DNA of 64,000 nucleotides from Selaginella moellendorffii. Lineage: Eukaryota; Streptophyta; Lycopodiopsida; Selaginellales; Selaginellaceae. Positions 1-10,630 of the stretch are shown in pieces (the stretch's first letter is position 1; each line of letters opens with the position of its first letter). The stretch is taken from NCBI RefSeq assembly GCF_000143415.4, contig NW_003314278.1, forward strand, positions 974,499-1,038,498, read 5' to 3'. The notes under the pieces were generated by a model, which was not told the origin of the DNA, made no database searches, and worked only from the letters and a program-made list of their open reading frames with translations. The position numbers were made by a program, and so were the translations under genes.

Positions 1-557
1 TCGGCCTGATGGCTAGCATCCTCTACCTGAACAAGAGCTTCCAGGCTTGGGCCCCCGGTTGAAGGCCCATTAGTATGACTTTGTACCTTAGCGCCTTGCT
101 CATGTCACTTGGGTCGATTATCCCCAAGCCGCCTAAAACTTGTGGTCTTGCCGTCGACTGCCATGCCACCTTGGCCATCGTCTGGCCACTGACCAGCGCT
201 CCCTTCCACACATACGTGCGCACCATGGACCTTATGCGCTTGAGTGTTGTCTCTAGAACCGGCCATACTGAGATGTGGTACCACGTACACGGCAACACGA
301 TGCTTTTCGCCACCACCACCCTTGCTGGCAGTCCCAGTTTCCGTGGCGCCCATTTCTGAATCGCTGTTCTGGTCCTCCGCAGCGGCGCTGAGTCCTACAT
401 AGAAGCTTTGAACTCACCTCCTACCTGAATTCCCAGGTAGCGTGTGTCCTCCCCTGGTGGTAGCCACTGAAAGTCGATGTCGCGTCCCCACGCCTCTATG
501 TCAGATTCCCCCCAGTTGATTCCTATCGACTTGTTCCAGTTGATGGCCGCTCCTGCT
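1..557 (-). pseudogene. LINE ORF2 fragment, region after the RT core
   Basis: Read on the minus strand, this continues the LINE ORF2 that is interrupted by LTR element A. The protein runs on in frame across the collapsed CTGCT target duplication at 553-557. It resembles the post-RT region of plant LINE ORF2, with a GINWGES-like stretch, a DTRYLGIQV stretch and a later ARPQVLGGLGI stretch. One in-frame stop lies near 395-400 and the frame ends near the window edge, so the copy is dead. The 3' end of the LINE lies beyond base 1. The family assignment rests on the RT, EN and CCHC pieces at 7129-9077 and 16608-17490. Confidence 0.75.
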
Positions 558-1705
558 TGTAAGGAACCAACTCGCCGAGGTGTCGTAGGCTAAGGGAACC
601 CCGAAAGCATGACCAAAATGACAAAGAGTTCATCGGATGGGACCAAGTCAAAGATCGAGTCCAAGACCGACTCTAGGACCGAGTTCGAGATAGAGTCCGG
701 AATCGAGTCCAAGACCGACTCGGGGACCGAGTTCGAGTCCGAGTTCGAGACCGAGTTCGAGACAGAGTCCGAGATCCGAAATCGGGTCCGAGACCGAGTC
801 CGAAGTCGAGTCCGAGGTCGGGCCCGAGATCGGGTCCGAGATCGAGTCCGCGATCGAGTCCGAGACCAAATCCGAAGTCGGATCCGAAATCGGATCCGAG
901 ATCGAGCCAGAGACTAAGTCCAAATACTAATACGGGTCAAGGGGTGAAAGCCCAAAGCGTGCGTCCCCCAGGGGGGGGGGGCTGCAGGGGGTTCCAAAAG
1001 TATAGTAGGGATAGTGAGGTCCAGGAACCAGTTTTGAAGGGACTCTCCAGTTGGGCTTCCAAACCGACTTGAGGTTGGGACTGGGACTAAGGGGCCTTGG
1101 GTGGGAGTGAGCATGGACTTGGCTGGTGCCGGAGGGGCCATCCAAGGAAGTGCTCAAGAGCAGCTCCCACTCCCGAAAGGGAAACCGATTGCGGTGCTCC
1201 CGGATCATGTGGAGTGGTGCCCCACTTGAGTACCATGCGGCTCATTGGTCCTCGCCCTTCCTAGGGGCTTGGGCCTTCCTTCGGGATGGAAGTGGGGGGC
1301 GAGAGGTACCCATACCGGGCCGTTAGGCCACGGTGTTTCGCCCCGGCGTCCCGAAGCAAGTGTTGCACTCAAGACTTGGGATTTAGAGGGTCCCATGATC
1401 AAGTCTTGTGGTACCAAGGGATGTTAGGAACCTGGAAGCTTGGTGTGCTTGGCTGCTTGTGCTTGCGGGGAGTGTAGCCGAACCTTAAGTCCAGTCTAAC
1501 CCGGGGAGGGGGATTGGGAGTGATTTGGGAATCCGTGGAAGGATGGCTAACACCCCGTTGCTCGTGCAGTGAGTAGCTGAAACCAAGTAGGAGCTGGTAC
1601 CATAGGCGAGAACCTTGGCAAGGGAACTTAGCAAAAGCCAAGGCAGTGTTGGACGGATAGACGAGGTAAGCTGGCAAATTGGAAAGGAAAAATTTGTGGC
1701 TTACA
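558..1705 (+). repeat. 5' LTR of copy A
   Basis: 1148 bp, TGTAAGG...CTTACA. It holds a satellite-like array of GAGTCC/GAGACC/GAGTTC hexamer variants at about 640-925, an 11-base G run near 970 and the stretch AAAAGTATAGTAGGG. Short open frames in the array on both strands reflect the 6-bp periodicity and are not treated as genes. It matches the 3' LTR at 5981-7128 base for base except for about six differences, for example near 871, 1204, 1550 and 1608. Confidence 0.96.
640..925 (+). repeat. Hexamer-derived satellite array inside the LTR
   Basis: Degenerate tandem repeat of the form GA(G/T)(T/A)CC(G) alternating GAGTCC, GAGACC, GAGTTC and GATCGG. The same array recurs in the other LTRs of this family at about 6063-6346, 9860-10138, 16241-16519 and 47905-48185. 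A related GAGTCCGAGATGGACCC array sits in the LTRs of element D. Because the period is a multiple of three, all frames tend to stay open and give low-complexity peptides. Confidence 0.9.
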
Positions 1706-1707
1706 AT

Positions 1708-1720
1708 TTGGTATCGGAGC
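1708..1720 (+). promoter_or_regulatory. Primer binding site (tRNA-iMet type), copy A
   Basis: TTGGTATCGGAGC lies two bases after the 5' LTR and matches the usual plant primer site TGGTATCAGAGC (initiator methionine tRNA 3' end) apart from A to G. The same 13-mer follows the LTRs of copy B, element D and both Cassandra-like internal regions in this window. Confidence 0.93.
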
Positions 1721-1764
1721 CTTTTCCTCAGTTCTAGCGAAGGATAGAGGCGGATTGCTGGGAG

Positions 1765-4749
1765 ATGGCAAGGGCAGGGCGTAAGCGAACCCAGGCGGAG
1801 ACGGAACCTCCGCCAGAGCTGGAGCCTCCGGTCGAACAAGAGGCTATGGATGAGGAATCTTTGCATGAGGAGGACTCCAGTGAGGAAACCTCCAAACAGG
1901 AGTCCGGTGGCGAGGTTCGGTCGTCCAAGGCTCAATTGGACGTGCTAGAAGGACAGTTGGCACAGACCAATACCCTGCTGGAAACTCTCGTACGCAAGCT
2001 AAAGTGTGACGAGAGGCGGAAGAAAAAGAAAAAGACTGCGGATGCTGGCAGCGCAGAAGGTGCGGATCTTTCGGCCGGGACTGAGGCAAAACCAGACAAG
2101 GTCGAACAGACCGAAGTGGAATCAGTCCCTCAGGCAATTCCCAAGTACAAACCAAAGCCCCCACCGGTCTTCAAGGGAGTGAATGACTATAAGGTGGTGG
2201 AGGATTGGTTTTACGATATGGAGGACTACTTCCGAGCGTTGCGGTTACCAAGCTCGGAGAAGGTCCCATGTGCAAAACCATACTTGGCAGATAATGCCAA
2301 GTCTTGGTGGAGAACAACGGAGGCCAACGAAGGACCGGTGGTCACTTGGGACATGATGAAGGCGAGGATCCGCGCAACATATGTTCCTCCGAATGCCACT
2401 CTGCATCTGAGGGATGAACTGAGTAGGCTGAAACAGACAGGAACCATCCAGGAATATGTGAATGGGTTCATGGCAAAGAGGATACTTGTCACGGACATGG
2501 GGGATATGGATGCATTCCATGCCTTCATATCAGGTTTGCAAACCTGGGCTCGCGGCGAGGTGATGAGGTGGAACCCGACCAACTACAAGGAAGCGTTGGA
2601 TGCGGCCATCAAGGTGCATTTCAACGATAACCTGCGAAAGGGGAACACGACGGGGTCGGGATCCACATTTAGCAAAGGGGCCAAACCAAGGGGAACGTAT
2701 AGCAAGGGGAAATTCAAAAGGAGTTTCTCTAAGAATGAGTCCTCGGGGTTCCGGAAAGGCAAATCCGGTGGCCAGCGAGCGAGTACGTGGGGGAGTCAAG
2801 CGAAAAAGGACAAACCCACGAATAAGAAGGTCAAGTCGTATAGCAGCGTGGGAAACAACGTATGCTACAACTGCGGCGAAGCGGGACACTTCTCGAGGGA
2901 ATGTCCCTACCCGAAGAAGGCTAGAGCCAATATGGCCATCAAGTCGGGTGAAGTCCAAACTGAGGTATGTGATCCAGTCCCTAACTCAAAGTTACTCATT
3001 ACACGAGCAACTTTGGTAGAGAGTCGTTCGCGACATCTACTAGCCCTCCAAGGGAAGCTCGGAGGTAGCTTTGTTAAGATCCTTATTGACACGGGTGCTT
3101 CGGATAATTTTGTGGCTGCAGACATAGTCCGGCAAGCCGGACTAACGGTGCAGCGGCTAGGCGAACCAAGGACTATAGAATTTGTTCAGGGTAGCCAAAG
3201 CACCGATGAGGTACTTCGACAAGCGAGAGTCGAAGTGGGGACATGGAAAGTGGACATGGATTTCACCGTCTTGGATATGGCGGGATTTGACGTGATCTTC
3301 GGAATGGATTGGTTTAATCGGTTCGTGGTAGCGCTGCATGGACAAGGTAGGAACCTTGTGGTATTGGCGAATGCCCAAGGAAGAAGATCTAGGGTGGAGG
3401 CCCAGGATCTAAAGGTAGGGCAAAGCAAGGCCAAAGAGTCATGCTTGAACCTGGTGTCCACGAGAGGACAACTCACTAAAGGAACTAAGGCAGCCTTTTT
3501 GTGCTTACTCTCGGTGAAGAGTGACAAAAAGACAAGAACGGAAGAAGTGCCTTTAGTGATCCAGCGAGTGTTGGACCAATTCCAGGATACCATGCCGGAG
3601 GAGCTACCGGCGGGGTTGCCCCCCGCACGACCGATAGAACATAAGATTGAGCTTGTCGAGGGCGCTGAGGCGGTGGTTCGTCCCCCCTATCGTTTGAACG
3701 AAAAAGAACTCAAGGAGCTCAAGTGCCAACTAGAGGAGTTGGTGGGCAAAGGGTATGTTAGGTTGAGCAAGTTGCCGTATGGGGCGCCGGTATTATTTGT
3801 GAAAAAGAAAGATGGATCTATGCGCATGTGCATAGATTACCGGTTGCTCAACAAGTATACCAAGAAGAACAAGTACCCGTTGCCAAGGATTGAGGACCTG
3901 TTCGATAGGTTGGGAAAGGCAAAATACTTCTCGAGGATTGACCTAAGGTCAGGATACTACCAGATCAGGGTAGCCGAGGAAGATGTCGAGAAGACAACCT
4001 GTCGAACGAGGTATGGGAGCTTTGAGTTTTTGGTGATGCCCTTTGGGCTGTGCAATGCGCCGGCAACGTTTTCGGCGTTGATGAACCACGTCTTTGTACC
4101 CTATCTGGATCACTTTGTGGTCGTCTATATTGACGACATCCTGATCTATAGCGAGACGCTAGAGGAGCATGCCGAACACTTGGCGAAGGTGTTTGAGAAA
4201 CTAAGGGAACATAAACTGTATGCTAAAGAAAGCAAATGTGACTTTGCTCAGCAAGAGGTAAAGTTTCTCGGGCATGTGGTGGGCCAGGACGGGCTCAAGG
4301 TGGACCCGGAGAAGGTCCAAGCGATCCAGGAATGGGAGCGACCATCGAATGTACATGAGTTGAGGGCGTTCTTGGGGCTATGCAACTACTATCGAAAGTT
4401 TATCAGACACTATTCGAGAGTAGCCCTGCCCTTAACGGATCAAACGGGAAAAGGGAAGATGGTATGGACAGCGCAATGCGAGGCGGCATTCGTCCACCTC
4501 AAAGGGAAGTTGAGGAAGGCTCCGATGTTGGCATTACCGGACTTTGGTAAGGACTTTGAGGTAGACACGGATGCTTCGGACTTTGCGTTAGGCGCAGTTT
4601 TGAAGCAAGACAACCATCCAGTAGCGTTCTTCTCGAAGAAGCTGGACAAGGCTCAACGGAAGTGGCCTGCCCACGAGAAGGAATTGTTTGCGGTGGTCAA
4701 GGCGCTCAAGGAGTGGCGACACTACCTTGGGAGACACTTCAAGGTTTAG
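1765..4749 (+). CDS. Gag-pol polyprotein, truncated after RNase H (copy A)
   Basis: 994 codons starting [10 protein letters not shown], the only long frame after the primer site. Domains in order: an acidic and coiled N-terminus; retrotransposon gag (about residues 130-300); a basic linker; a CCHC knuckle [14 protein letters not shown] at about 367; an aspartic protease with DTGAS at about 442; reverse transcriptase with YIDD at about 788; and Ty3 RNase H starting DTDAS at about 934. It then stops where the 960-bp deletion joins it to integrase sequence in a different frame. Copy B shows that the normal polyprotein continues for more than 550 residues. The product could in principle supply capsid, protease and RT. 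It has no integrase core. Confidence 0.92.
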   Translation: MARAGRKRTQAETEPPPELEPPVEQEAMDEESLHEEDSSEETSKQESGGEVRSSKAQLDVLEGQLAQTNTLLETLVRKLKCDERRKKKKKTADAGSAEGADLSAGTEAKPDKVEQTEVESVPQAIPKYKPKPPPVFKGVNDYKVVEDWFYDMEDYFRALRLPSSEKVPCAKPYLADNAKSWWRTTEANEGPVVTWDMMKARIRATYVPPNATLHLRDELSRLKQTGTIQEYVNGFMAKRILVTDMGDMDAFHAFISGLQTWARGEVMRWNPTNYKEALDAAIKVHFNDNLRKGNTTGSGSTFSKGAKPRGTYSKGKFKRSFSKNESSGFRKGKSGGQRASTWGSQAKKDKPTNKKVKSYSSVGNNVCYNCGEAGHFSRECPYPKKARANMAIKSGEVQTEVCDPVPNSKLLITRATLVESRSRHLLALQGKLGGSFVKILIDTGASDNFVAADIVRQAGLTVQRLGEPRTIEFVQGSQSTDEVLRQARVEVGTWKVDMDFTVLDMAGFDVIFGMDWFNRFVVALHGQGRNLVVLANAQGRRSRVEAQDLKVGQSKAKESCLNLVSTRGQLTKGTKAAFLCLLSVKSDKKTRTEEVPLVIQRVLDQFQDTMPEELPAGLPPARPIEHKIELVEGAEAVVRPPYRLNEKELKELKCQLEELVGKGYVRLSKLPYGAPVLFVKKKDGSMRMCIDYRLLNKYTKKNKYPLPRIEDLFDRLGKAKYFSRIDLRSGYYQIRVAEEDVEKTTCRTRYGSFEFLVMPFGLCNAPATFSALMNHVFVPYLDHFVVVYIDDILIYSETLEEHAEHLAKVFEKLREHKLYAKESKCDFAQQEVKFLGHVVGQDGLKVDPEKVQAIQEWERPSNVHELRAFLGLCNYYRKFIRHYSRVALPLTDQTGKGKMVWTAQCEAAFVHLKGKLRKAPMLALPDFGKDFEVDTDASDFALGAVLKQDNHPVAFFSKKLDKAQRKWPAHEKELFAVVKALKEWRHYLGRHFKV

Positions 4750-5576
4750 GCAGCTGGAGGATTATTTGCGATGCTATGTCTCGGGAGACCAGACCGATTG
4801 GGTAAGTCATTTGGGACTTGCGGAAATGTGTTATAACAACTCACCACATTCGAGTATCGGGGTGAGTCCATGGGAAGTCATCAATGGGTGAGCTATTGAA
4901 GGTCATGTGGAACTCGGCGTGGCCGAGTATCATGGAGAGTTACCCGCAGTGGAGGCATTCACGGCGGAAAGACTCAACATTTGGAATCTAGTGAGGGATT
5001 CCTTGGAACGGGCTCAACAAAGGCAAACCAAGTACGCAAACCTAAAGCGCCGGGACGTAGAGTTCCAAGCTGGGGAGAAGGTGTGGCTGAACACCAAAAA
5101 CCTTAGGCTACCAAGTGGGATCAGCCGAAAGTTGACCCAAAGGTAAAAATGCATGTATTCCTGTAAATGAATTGATCTTGAGTTCCTTAAGCAGGTTCGC
5201 GGGGCCTTACGAGATTGAGGCACGAATTGGTAAAGTGGCTTACCGACTCCGACTTCCTCGAGAGATGGGGAAGATGCACCCAGTGTTCCATGTGAACTTA
5301 CTCAAGCCGTACTTTGAGGATCCGCTTCGCAAAGACCAAGTAAGACCTTTACCTGAGGTTATCCAAGGGGAAGAGGAATACGAAGTCGAGGCCATCCTCA
5401 ATGCGCGCAAGAGCAAGCGACAAGGACGCGAGGTGAGAGAGTTCCATGTGAAGTGGAAAGGATTTCCACACTGCGAAGCAACATGGGAACCGGAGGAGAA
5501 CCTAGCGAACGCGCGAGATCTAGTGGAGGAATTTCTGCAAGGCAGAACTCTATGTACTTATGCAAAGTTCAATTAA
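4750..5576 (+). pseudogene. Integrase C-terminus and chromodomain remnant (copy A)
   Basis: This starts within the integrase at [10 protein letters not shown], just after the deletion join, and so lacks the HHCC finger and the catalytic D,D,E residues. A nonsense change (TGA at 4889-4891, CGA in copy B) follows the WEVING stretch. After the 52-bp apparent intron (5143-5194) the frame continues as [18 protein letters not shown] and ends in a chromodomain with [26 protein letters not shown] and a stop at 5574-5576. Chromodomains of chromoviruses direct integration to marked chromatin. Here the domain itself is intact, but it cannot be expressed as part of an integrase. Confidence 0.88.
5143..5194 (+). 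other. Apparent 52-bp spliceosomal intron (copy A)
   Basis: It begins GTAAAAATG after CCCAAAG and ends TTAAGCAG before GTTCGCG. Removing it restores the codons Q-R-F-A-G-P across the join. It sits at the same place and length in copies B (11013-11064) and C (49057-49108). Confidence 0.75.
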
Positions 5577-5671
5577 AAATATCAATTTGCAAAGTTGAGC
5601 AAGTGGCATATGTTGGGACCCGAAGGCGCGCCAAAGGTGAGCTAATTAGCATGGGTTAGCTAGGTCGACCA

Positions 5672-5757
5672 GGCGTAGGGAGCTACGCCCGACTCCCTGC
5701 GGGGATGTCGAAACCGTAGACGTATTCTACGGAGGTTGGGTTCGAGTCCCAACCCCC
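5672..5757 (+). other. tRNA-like structured segment, copy A 3' region
   Basis: Three hairpins in the order of a tRNA cloverleaf. GGCGTAG/CTACGCC (5672-5689) has a 4-nt loop. CCGTAGA/TCTACGG (5714-5732) has a 5-nt loop. The third is a T-arm-like GTTGGG-TTCGAGT-CCCAAC (5735-5753). GGGG at 5701 can pair with CCCC after the T-arm. A second T-arm-like stretch, CTGGGTTCAAGTCCC, follows at 5771-5785. It is not a standard tRNA gene: arm lengths are off and there is no proper acceptor stem. It is conserved in copies B and C and partly in element D. Confidence 0.5.
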
Positions 5758-5939
5758 TAGTAAAGCAAGGCTGGGTTCAAGTCCCGACCCCATACTAGGG
5801 CGTGGTGAGGGGAGGAGTATAGGGACACCTATATTCCGTTGTCATGAGCTCTTGGCCGGGGAGGCTAACTTAGGCACACCGCTAAGTGGGGGGATGCCCC
5901 TGGAGACATGGTCAACAAGTCGTAGGATAAAAAAGAGAC

Positions 5940-5980
5940 GTTCGATGTGGGCATCGAACTTCTTCTATGGGTGGTGGAGT
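5940..5980 (+). promoter_or_regulatory. Stem-loop and polypurine tract before the 3' LTR (copy A)
   Basis: A perfect 8-bp stem GTTCGATG/CATCGAAC with loop TGGG (5940-5959) is followed by TATGGGTGGTGGAGT (5966-5980), which abuts the 3' LTR. The purine-rich tract is the expected plus-strand primer. The same stem with a different loop precedes the identical tract in element D. Confidence 0.8.
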
Positions 5981-7128
5981 TGTAAGGAACCAACTCGCCG
6001 AGGTGTCGTAGGCTAAGGGAACCCCGAAAGCATGACCAAAATGACAAAGAGTTCATCGGATGGGACCAAGTCAAAGATCGAGTCCAAGACCGACTCTAGG
6101 ACCGAGTTCGAGATAGAGTCCGGAATCGAGTCCAAGACCGACTCGGGGACCGAGTTCGAGTCCGAGTTCGAGACCGAGTTCGAGACGGAGTCCGAGATCC
6201 GAAATCGGGTCCGAGACCGAGTCCGAAGTCGAGTCCGAGGTCGGGCCCGAGATCGGGTCCGAGATCGAGTCCGCGATCGAGTCCGAGACCGAATCCGAAG
6301 TCGGATCCGAAATCGGATCCGAGATCGAGCCAGAGACTAAGTCCAAATACTAATACGGGTCAAGGGGTGAAAGCCCAAAGCGTGCGTCCCCCAGGGGGGG
6401 GGGGCTGCAGGGGGTTCCAAAAGTATAGTAGGGATAGTGAGGTCCAGGAACCAGTTTTGAAGGGACTCTCCAGTTGGGCTTCCAAACCGACTTGAGGTTG
6501 GGACTGGGACTAAGGGGCCTTGGGTGGGAGTGAGCATGGACTTGGCTGGTGCCGGAGGGGCCATCCAAGGAAGTGCTCAAGAGCAGCTCCCACTCCCGAA
6601 AGGGAAACCGATTGCGGTGCTCCCGGCTCATGTGGAGTGGTGCCCCACTTGAGTACCATGCGGCTCATTGGTCCTCGCCCTTCCTAGGGGCTTGGGCCTT
6701 CCTTCGGGATGGAAGTGGGGGGCGAGAGGTACCCATACCGGGCCGTTAGGCCACGGTGTTTCGCCCCGGCGTCCCGAAGCAAGTGTTGCACTCAAGACTT
6801 GGGATTTAGAGGGTCCCATGATCAAGTCTTGTGGTACCAAGGGATGTTAGGAACCTGGAAGCTTGGTGTGCTTGGCTGCTTGTGCTTGCGGGGAGTGTAG
6901 CCGAACCTTAAGTCCAGTCTAACCCGGGGAGGGGGATTGGGAGTGATTTGGGAATCCGTGGAAGGATGGCTAATACTCCGTTGCTCGTGCAGTGAGTAGC
7001 TGAAACCAAGTAGGAGCTGGTACCATAGGTGAGAACCTTGGCAAGGGAACTTAGCAAAAGCCAAGGCAGTGTTGGACGGATAGACGAGGTAAGCTGGCAA
7101 ATTGGAAAGGAAAAATTTGTGGCTTACA
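5981..7128 (+). repeat. 3' LTR of copy A
   Basis: 1148 bp, nearly identical to 558-1705 with the same TG...CA ends, and followed by the target duplication CTGCT at 7129-7133. Confidence 0.96.
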
Positions 7129-9077
7129 CTGCTGCTGCATTGAAGGCCTCTAGCCTGGCCCTTGCAGTGTCCAGGTTGGCCTTGGTACCTAGCAGAAAGA
7201 GTGCTGTATCATCCGCAAATGCGCAGTCGAGCAGGTCCCTTCCCACCATTTGAGTTCCTGGGAGTTGTTGTCTTTCCTTGGGTAACTCCACACCCCTGAT
7301 TCCTTCACCTTCCGCCAGGAACGCCCCTAGAGCCTCCGCAACCATGAGGAAGAGGTACGGAGCCAACGGGCAGCCTTGACGCATTGACCTCCCTAGCCGA
7401 AACCGCGGGCCTGTTTCTCCATTGATGACCACCCTGCTTGATGCTCCCCGGTACAGGAGAGCGATGCGTGTTACCATGGGCGTTGGGATTCCTATCCGTC
7501 TCATACAGTCCTCCAGGAAGTCCCAGTCCACCCGGTCGTACGCCTTCTTGAAATCCAGTAGCCACGCCACCACATTCTGCCTCGAGGATTTTGCCCATCT
7601 TTGGGCCAGGAGATAGGTCCAGATATTCTCCGCAATCTGTCTCCCTGGTACAAAGCCTGTCTGTTGTTCTCGAATAATGATGGGCATCACCGGTTGCAAT
7701 TTAAGCGCCATCGCCTTGGCGTAGATTTTGTACGCTGTGGTGAGCATTGTTATTGGTCTCCAGTTGCGTAGCTCTTGAAGGTCCCCTCTCTTTGGAAGCA
7801 GTGCGATCTGGCCCTCCAGTATCTCCGCCGGGAGCTGCCCTGCTTGCTGTGCCTTCGTCCAGGCCTCCATCATCAGCGGACCAATCACCTCCCAGTTGCT
7901 CTGAAAGAATCTCGGGGGCAGTCCATCTACCCCGGGCATTTTGTCATCACTCAATCTATCCAAGGCCTTGTGGAGATCTTCTATGGTGAGATTTGCCACG
8001 AGTTTTTTGTTCCATTTCTGTGGGACTCTATACCGCAGAGTTTTTAACACCTTTTTTGCTGCCTGGGCTCTGGCTGTAGTCCCTGGTTGTGCTGTGTACA
8101 GCTGCTCGTAGAACCTTTGTGCCAGTTCCTGCATGCCTTGCTGATCCTCCACCAACTTTCCATCTTCTGCCTTGAGACCAAGAATGGGTGGTGAGTCTGA
8201 GACTGGGCGGATACCTCTGTAGAAGGCCTTGTTCAACAGCCACTTGTTTACTGCCCATGAGTCCTCTTGAGTACGCACTCTGGAGCTCCAAGCCGCGAAT
8301 TCCCTCTCTTGTAGTTCTGCTTCCCTCTGATCCAAGGCCGCTTGCCACCTTCCTGCGTCCTTGGCCGTCAGCACCATCCTCTGAGCTGCTGCCACCTTCT
8401 TCCTTGCTAGGCGCAGCTCCTTCATTACTTTGCCCTTTATCACCCGCTGTCTCTCTCTCAGCTGGTCCGAGCAGCCTTGCAGTACTGTGTTGAGCACCAG
8501 TTCGCTCCCCTCTAGAATCCGACTAACTTGTGCTGCTGCCTGTGCATCTGCCAGGGTGTGGATTGAGATGGCTCACTGCGCTGCTTTACCTTTGTCTTTC
8601 TGGAGCTTGATTGTACACCGAACTGGGTCGTGGTCCGAAAAAGAGGGGAAACAAGGCCATGTCTTGAGACTCCCGCCATCTTTTCACACTCTAGGGGAGG
8701 CGTAGATCCTGTCCAGTTGTGACTGACAGCTTGTTGACTCCCGACGGGTGTAGGGGTGTGCATGGGGGGCGAATCCTTCCTCGTGCTGCAGGTCCACGAG
8801 GTCCAGCTGTTCTACCAGTGCCAGCCATTGTAGTTGTTCCCGGCCCTAGATGGTCTCTTGGCCTCCTCTCCTGTCCTCTGTGTTTTCCACCATGTTGAAA
8901 TCCCCTATCACCAGCCAATGCTCTACCCGGCCTCTTCCTTTCACTCGAAGTTCTTCCCAGAAAAGGGTCCGGGCCTGTCTGTTGGTTGGGGCGTAGACGT
9001 TTAGGATCCCCACTCGTCCAAAGTGCAGGCTGAGCACCAGGAGCTGTGCTCTCCACGGCACCAACACTTCATGATCC
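7129..9077 (-). pseudogene. LINE ORF2 fragment: end of endonuclease and reverse transcriptase
   Basis: Minus-strand non-LTR retrotransposon ORF2. Reading from 9077 down: the second half of an APE-type endonuclease (LNVYAPTNRQ, LVIGDFNMVE, later SDHDPV), a linker, then the LINE reverse transcriptase with DKMPGVDGLP, NWRPITML, ADDTALF (as FADD) and QGCPLAPYLF. One frame runs the whole length but carries three stops, at about 8846, 8690 and 8572. The longest open part is 8497 down to the element A junction. It is flanked by elements A (7128) and B (9078), which both inserted into it. Target duplications at both junctions restore the reading frame exactly, so the three LINE pieces were one element. 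Confidence 0.9.
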
Positions 9078-10226
9078 TGTAAGCCACAAATTTTTCCTTT
9101 CCAATTTGCCAGCTTACCTCGTCTATCCGTCCAACACTGCCTTGGCTTTTGCTAAGTTCCCTTGCCAAGGTTCTCGCCTATGGTACCAGCTCCTACTTGG
9201 TTTCAGCTACTCACTGCACGAGCAACGGAGTGTTAGCCATCCTTCCACGGATTCCCAAATCACTCCCAATCCCCCTCCCCGGGTTAGACTGGACTTAAGG
9301 TTCGGCTACACTCCCCGCAAGCACAAGCAGCCAAGCACACCAAGCTTCCAGGTTCCTAACATCCCTTGGTACCACAAGACTTGATCATGGGACCCTCTAA
9401 ATCCCAAGTCTTGAGTGCAACACTTGCTTCGGGACGCCGGGGCGAAACACCGTGGCCTAACGGCCCGGTATGGGTACCTCTCGCCCCCCACTTCCATCCC
9501 GAAGGAAGGCCCAAGCCCCTAGGAAGGGCGAGGACCAATGAGCCGCATGGTACTCAAGTGGGGCACCACTCCACATGAGCCGGGAGCACCGCAATCGGTT
9601 TCCCTTTCGGGAGTGGGAGCTGCTCTTGAGCACTTCCTTGGATGGCCCCTCCGGCACCAGCCAAGTCCATGCTCACTCCCACCCAAGGCCCCTTAGTCCC
9701 AGTCCCAACCTCAAGTCGGTTTGGAAGCCCAACTGGAGAGTCCCTTCAAAACTGGTTCCTGGACCTCACTATCCCTACTATACTTTTGGAACCCCCTGCA
9801 GCCCCCCCCCCCCTGGGGGACGCACGCTTTGGGCTTTCACCCCTTGACCCGTATTAGTATTTGGACTTAGTCTCTGGCTCGATCTCGGATCCGATTTCGG
9901 ATCCGACTTCGGATTCGGTCTCGGACTCGATCGCGGACTCGATCTCGGACCCGATCTCGGGCCCGACCTCGGACTCGACTTCGGACTCGGTCTCGGACCC
10001 GATTTCGGATCTCGGACTCCGTCTCGAACTCGGTCTCGAACTCGGACTCGAACTCGGTCCCCGAGTCGGTCTTGGACTCGATTCCGGACTCTATCTCGAA
10101 CTCGGTCCTAGAGTCGGTCTTGGACTCGATCTTTGACTTGGTCCCATCCGATGAACTCTTTGTCATTTTGGTCATGCTTTCGGGGTTCCCTTAGCCTACG
10201 ACACCTCGGCGAGTTGGTTCCTTACA
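9078..10226 (-). repeat. 3' LTR of copy B
   Basis: 1149 bp, TGTAAGCC...CCTTACA as read on the plus strand. It contains the hexamer array at about 9860-10138 and a long C run near 9803-9815. Confidence 0.96.
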
Positions 10227-10267
10227 ACTCCACCACCCATAGAAGAAGTTCGATGCCCACATCGAAC
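10227..10267 (-). promoter_or_regulatory. Polypurine tract and stem-loop, copy B
   Basis: The complement of 10227-10241 is the same TATGGGTGGTGGAGT tract as in copy A and abuts the 3' LTR. The stem GTTCGATG/CATCGAAC with loop TGGG occupies 10248-10267. Confidence 0.8.
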
Positions 10268-10449
10268 GTCTCTTTTTTATCCTACGACTTGTTGACCATG
10301 TCTCCAGGGGCATCCCCCCACTTAGCGGTGTGCCTAAGTTAGCCTCCCCGGCCAAGAGCTCATGACAACGGAATATAGGTGTCCCTATACTCCTCCCCTC
10401 ACCACGCCCTAGTATGGGGTCGGGACTTGAACCCAGCCTTGCTTTACTA

Positions 10450-10535
10450 GGGGGTTGGGACTCGAACCCAACCTCCGTAGAATACGTCTACGGTTTCGAC
10501 ATCCCCGCAGGGAGTCGGGCGTAGCTCCCTACGCC
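10450..10535 (-). other. tRNA-like structured segment, copy B
   Basis: The same three hairpins as in copy A: CCGTAGA/TCTACGG at 10475-10493, GGCGTAG/CTACGCC at 10518-10535, and a T-arm-like GTTCGAG loop near 10455-10468. Confidence 0.5.
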
Positions 10536-10630
10536 TGGTCGACCTAGCTAACCCATGCTAATTAGCTCACCTTTGGCGCGCCTTCGGGTCCCAACATATG
10601 CCACTTGCTCAACTTTGCAAATTGATATTT

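Larger units (their letters stand above)
558..7128 (+). mobile_element. Copy A: Ty3/gypsy chromovirus, internally deleted
   Basis: An LTR retrotransposon bounded by two 1148-bp LTRs starting TGTAAGG and ending GGCTTACA. The flanking target duplication is CTGCT at 553-557 and 7129-7133. Inside are an initiator-Met-type primer site, a gag-pol frame, a chromodomain and a polypurine tract. The LTRs differ by only a handful of substitutions, so the insertion is recent. Relative to copy B it lacks about 960 bp, from just after RNase H motif YTDN to the integrase QLEDYL region. The join is at a shared TA dinucleotide (4748-4749). It inserted into the minus-strand LINE. The deletion removes the integrase zinc finger and catalytic aspartates, so it could move only with help. 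Confidence 0.97.

Noticed and set aside
23-319. Independent host gene at the left edge
   Set aside because: Collinear and in frame with the LINE ORF2 piece at 7129-9077 once element A and its duplication are removed.
609-1141. Open frames on both strands encoding SER/ESK/DRVRD-rich peptides in the LTRs
   Set aside because: Produced by the 6-bp array with no stop in any register. They recur identically in every LTR copy and lack protein character.
5700-5800. Genuine tRNA gene
   Set aside because: Arm lengths are wrong, there is no 7-bp acceptor and no CCA-adjacent processing context, and the segment is present in each element copy at the same place. Kept only as a tRNA-like fold.
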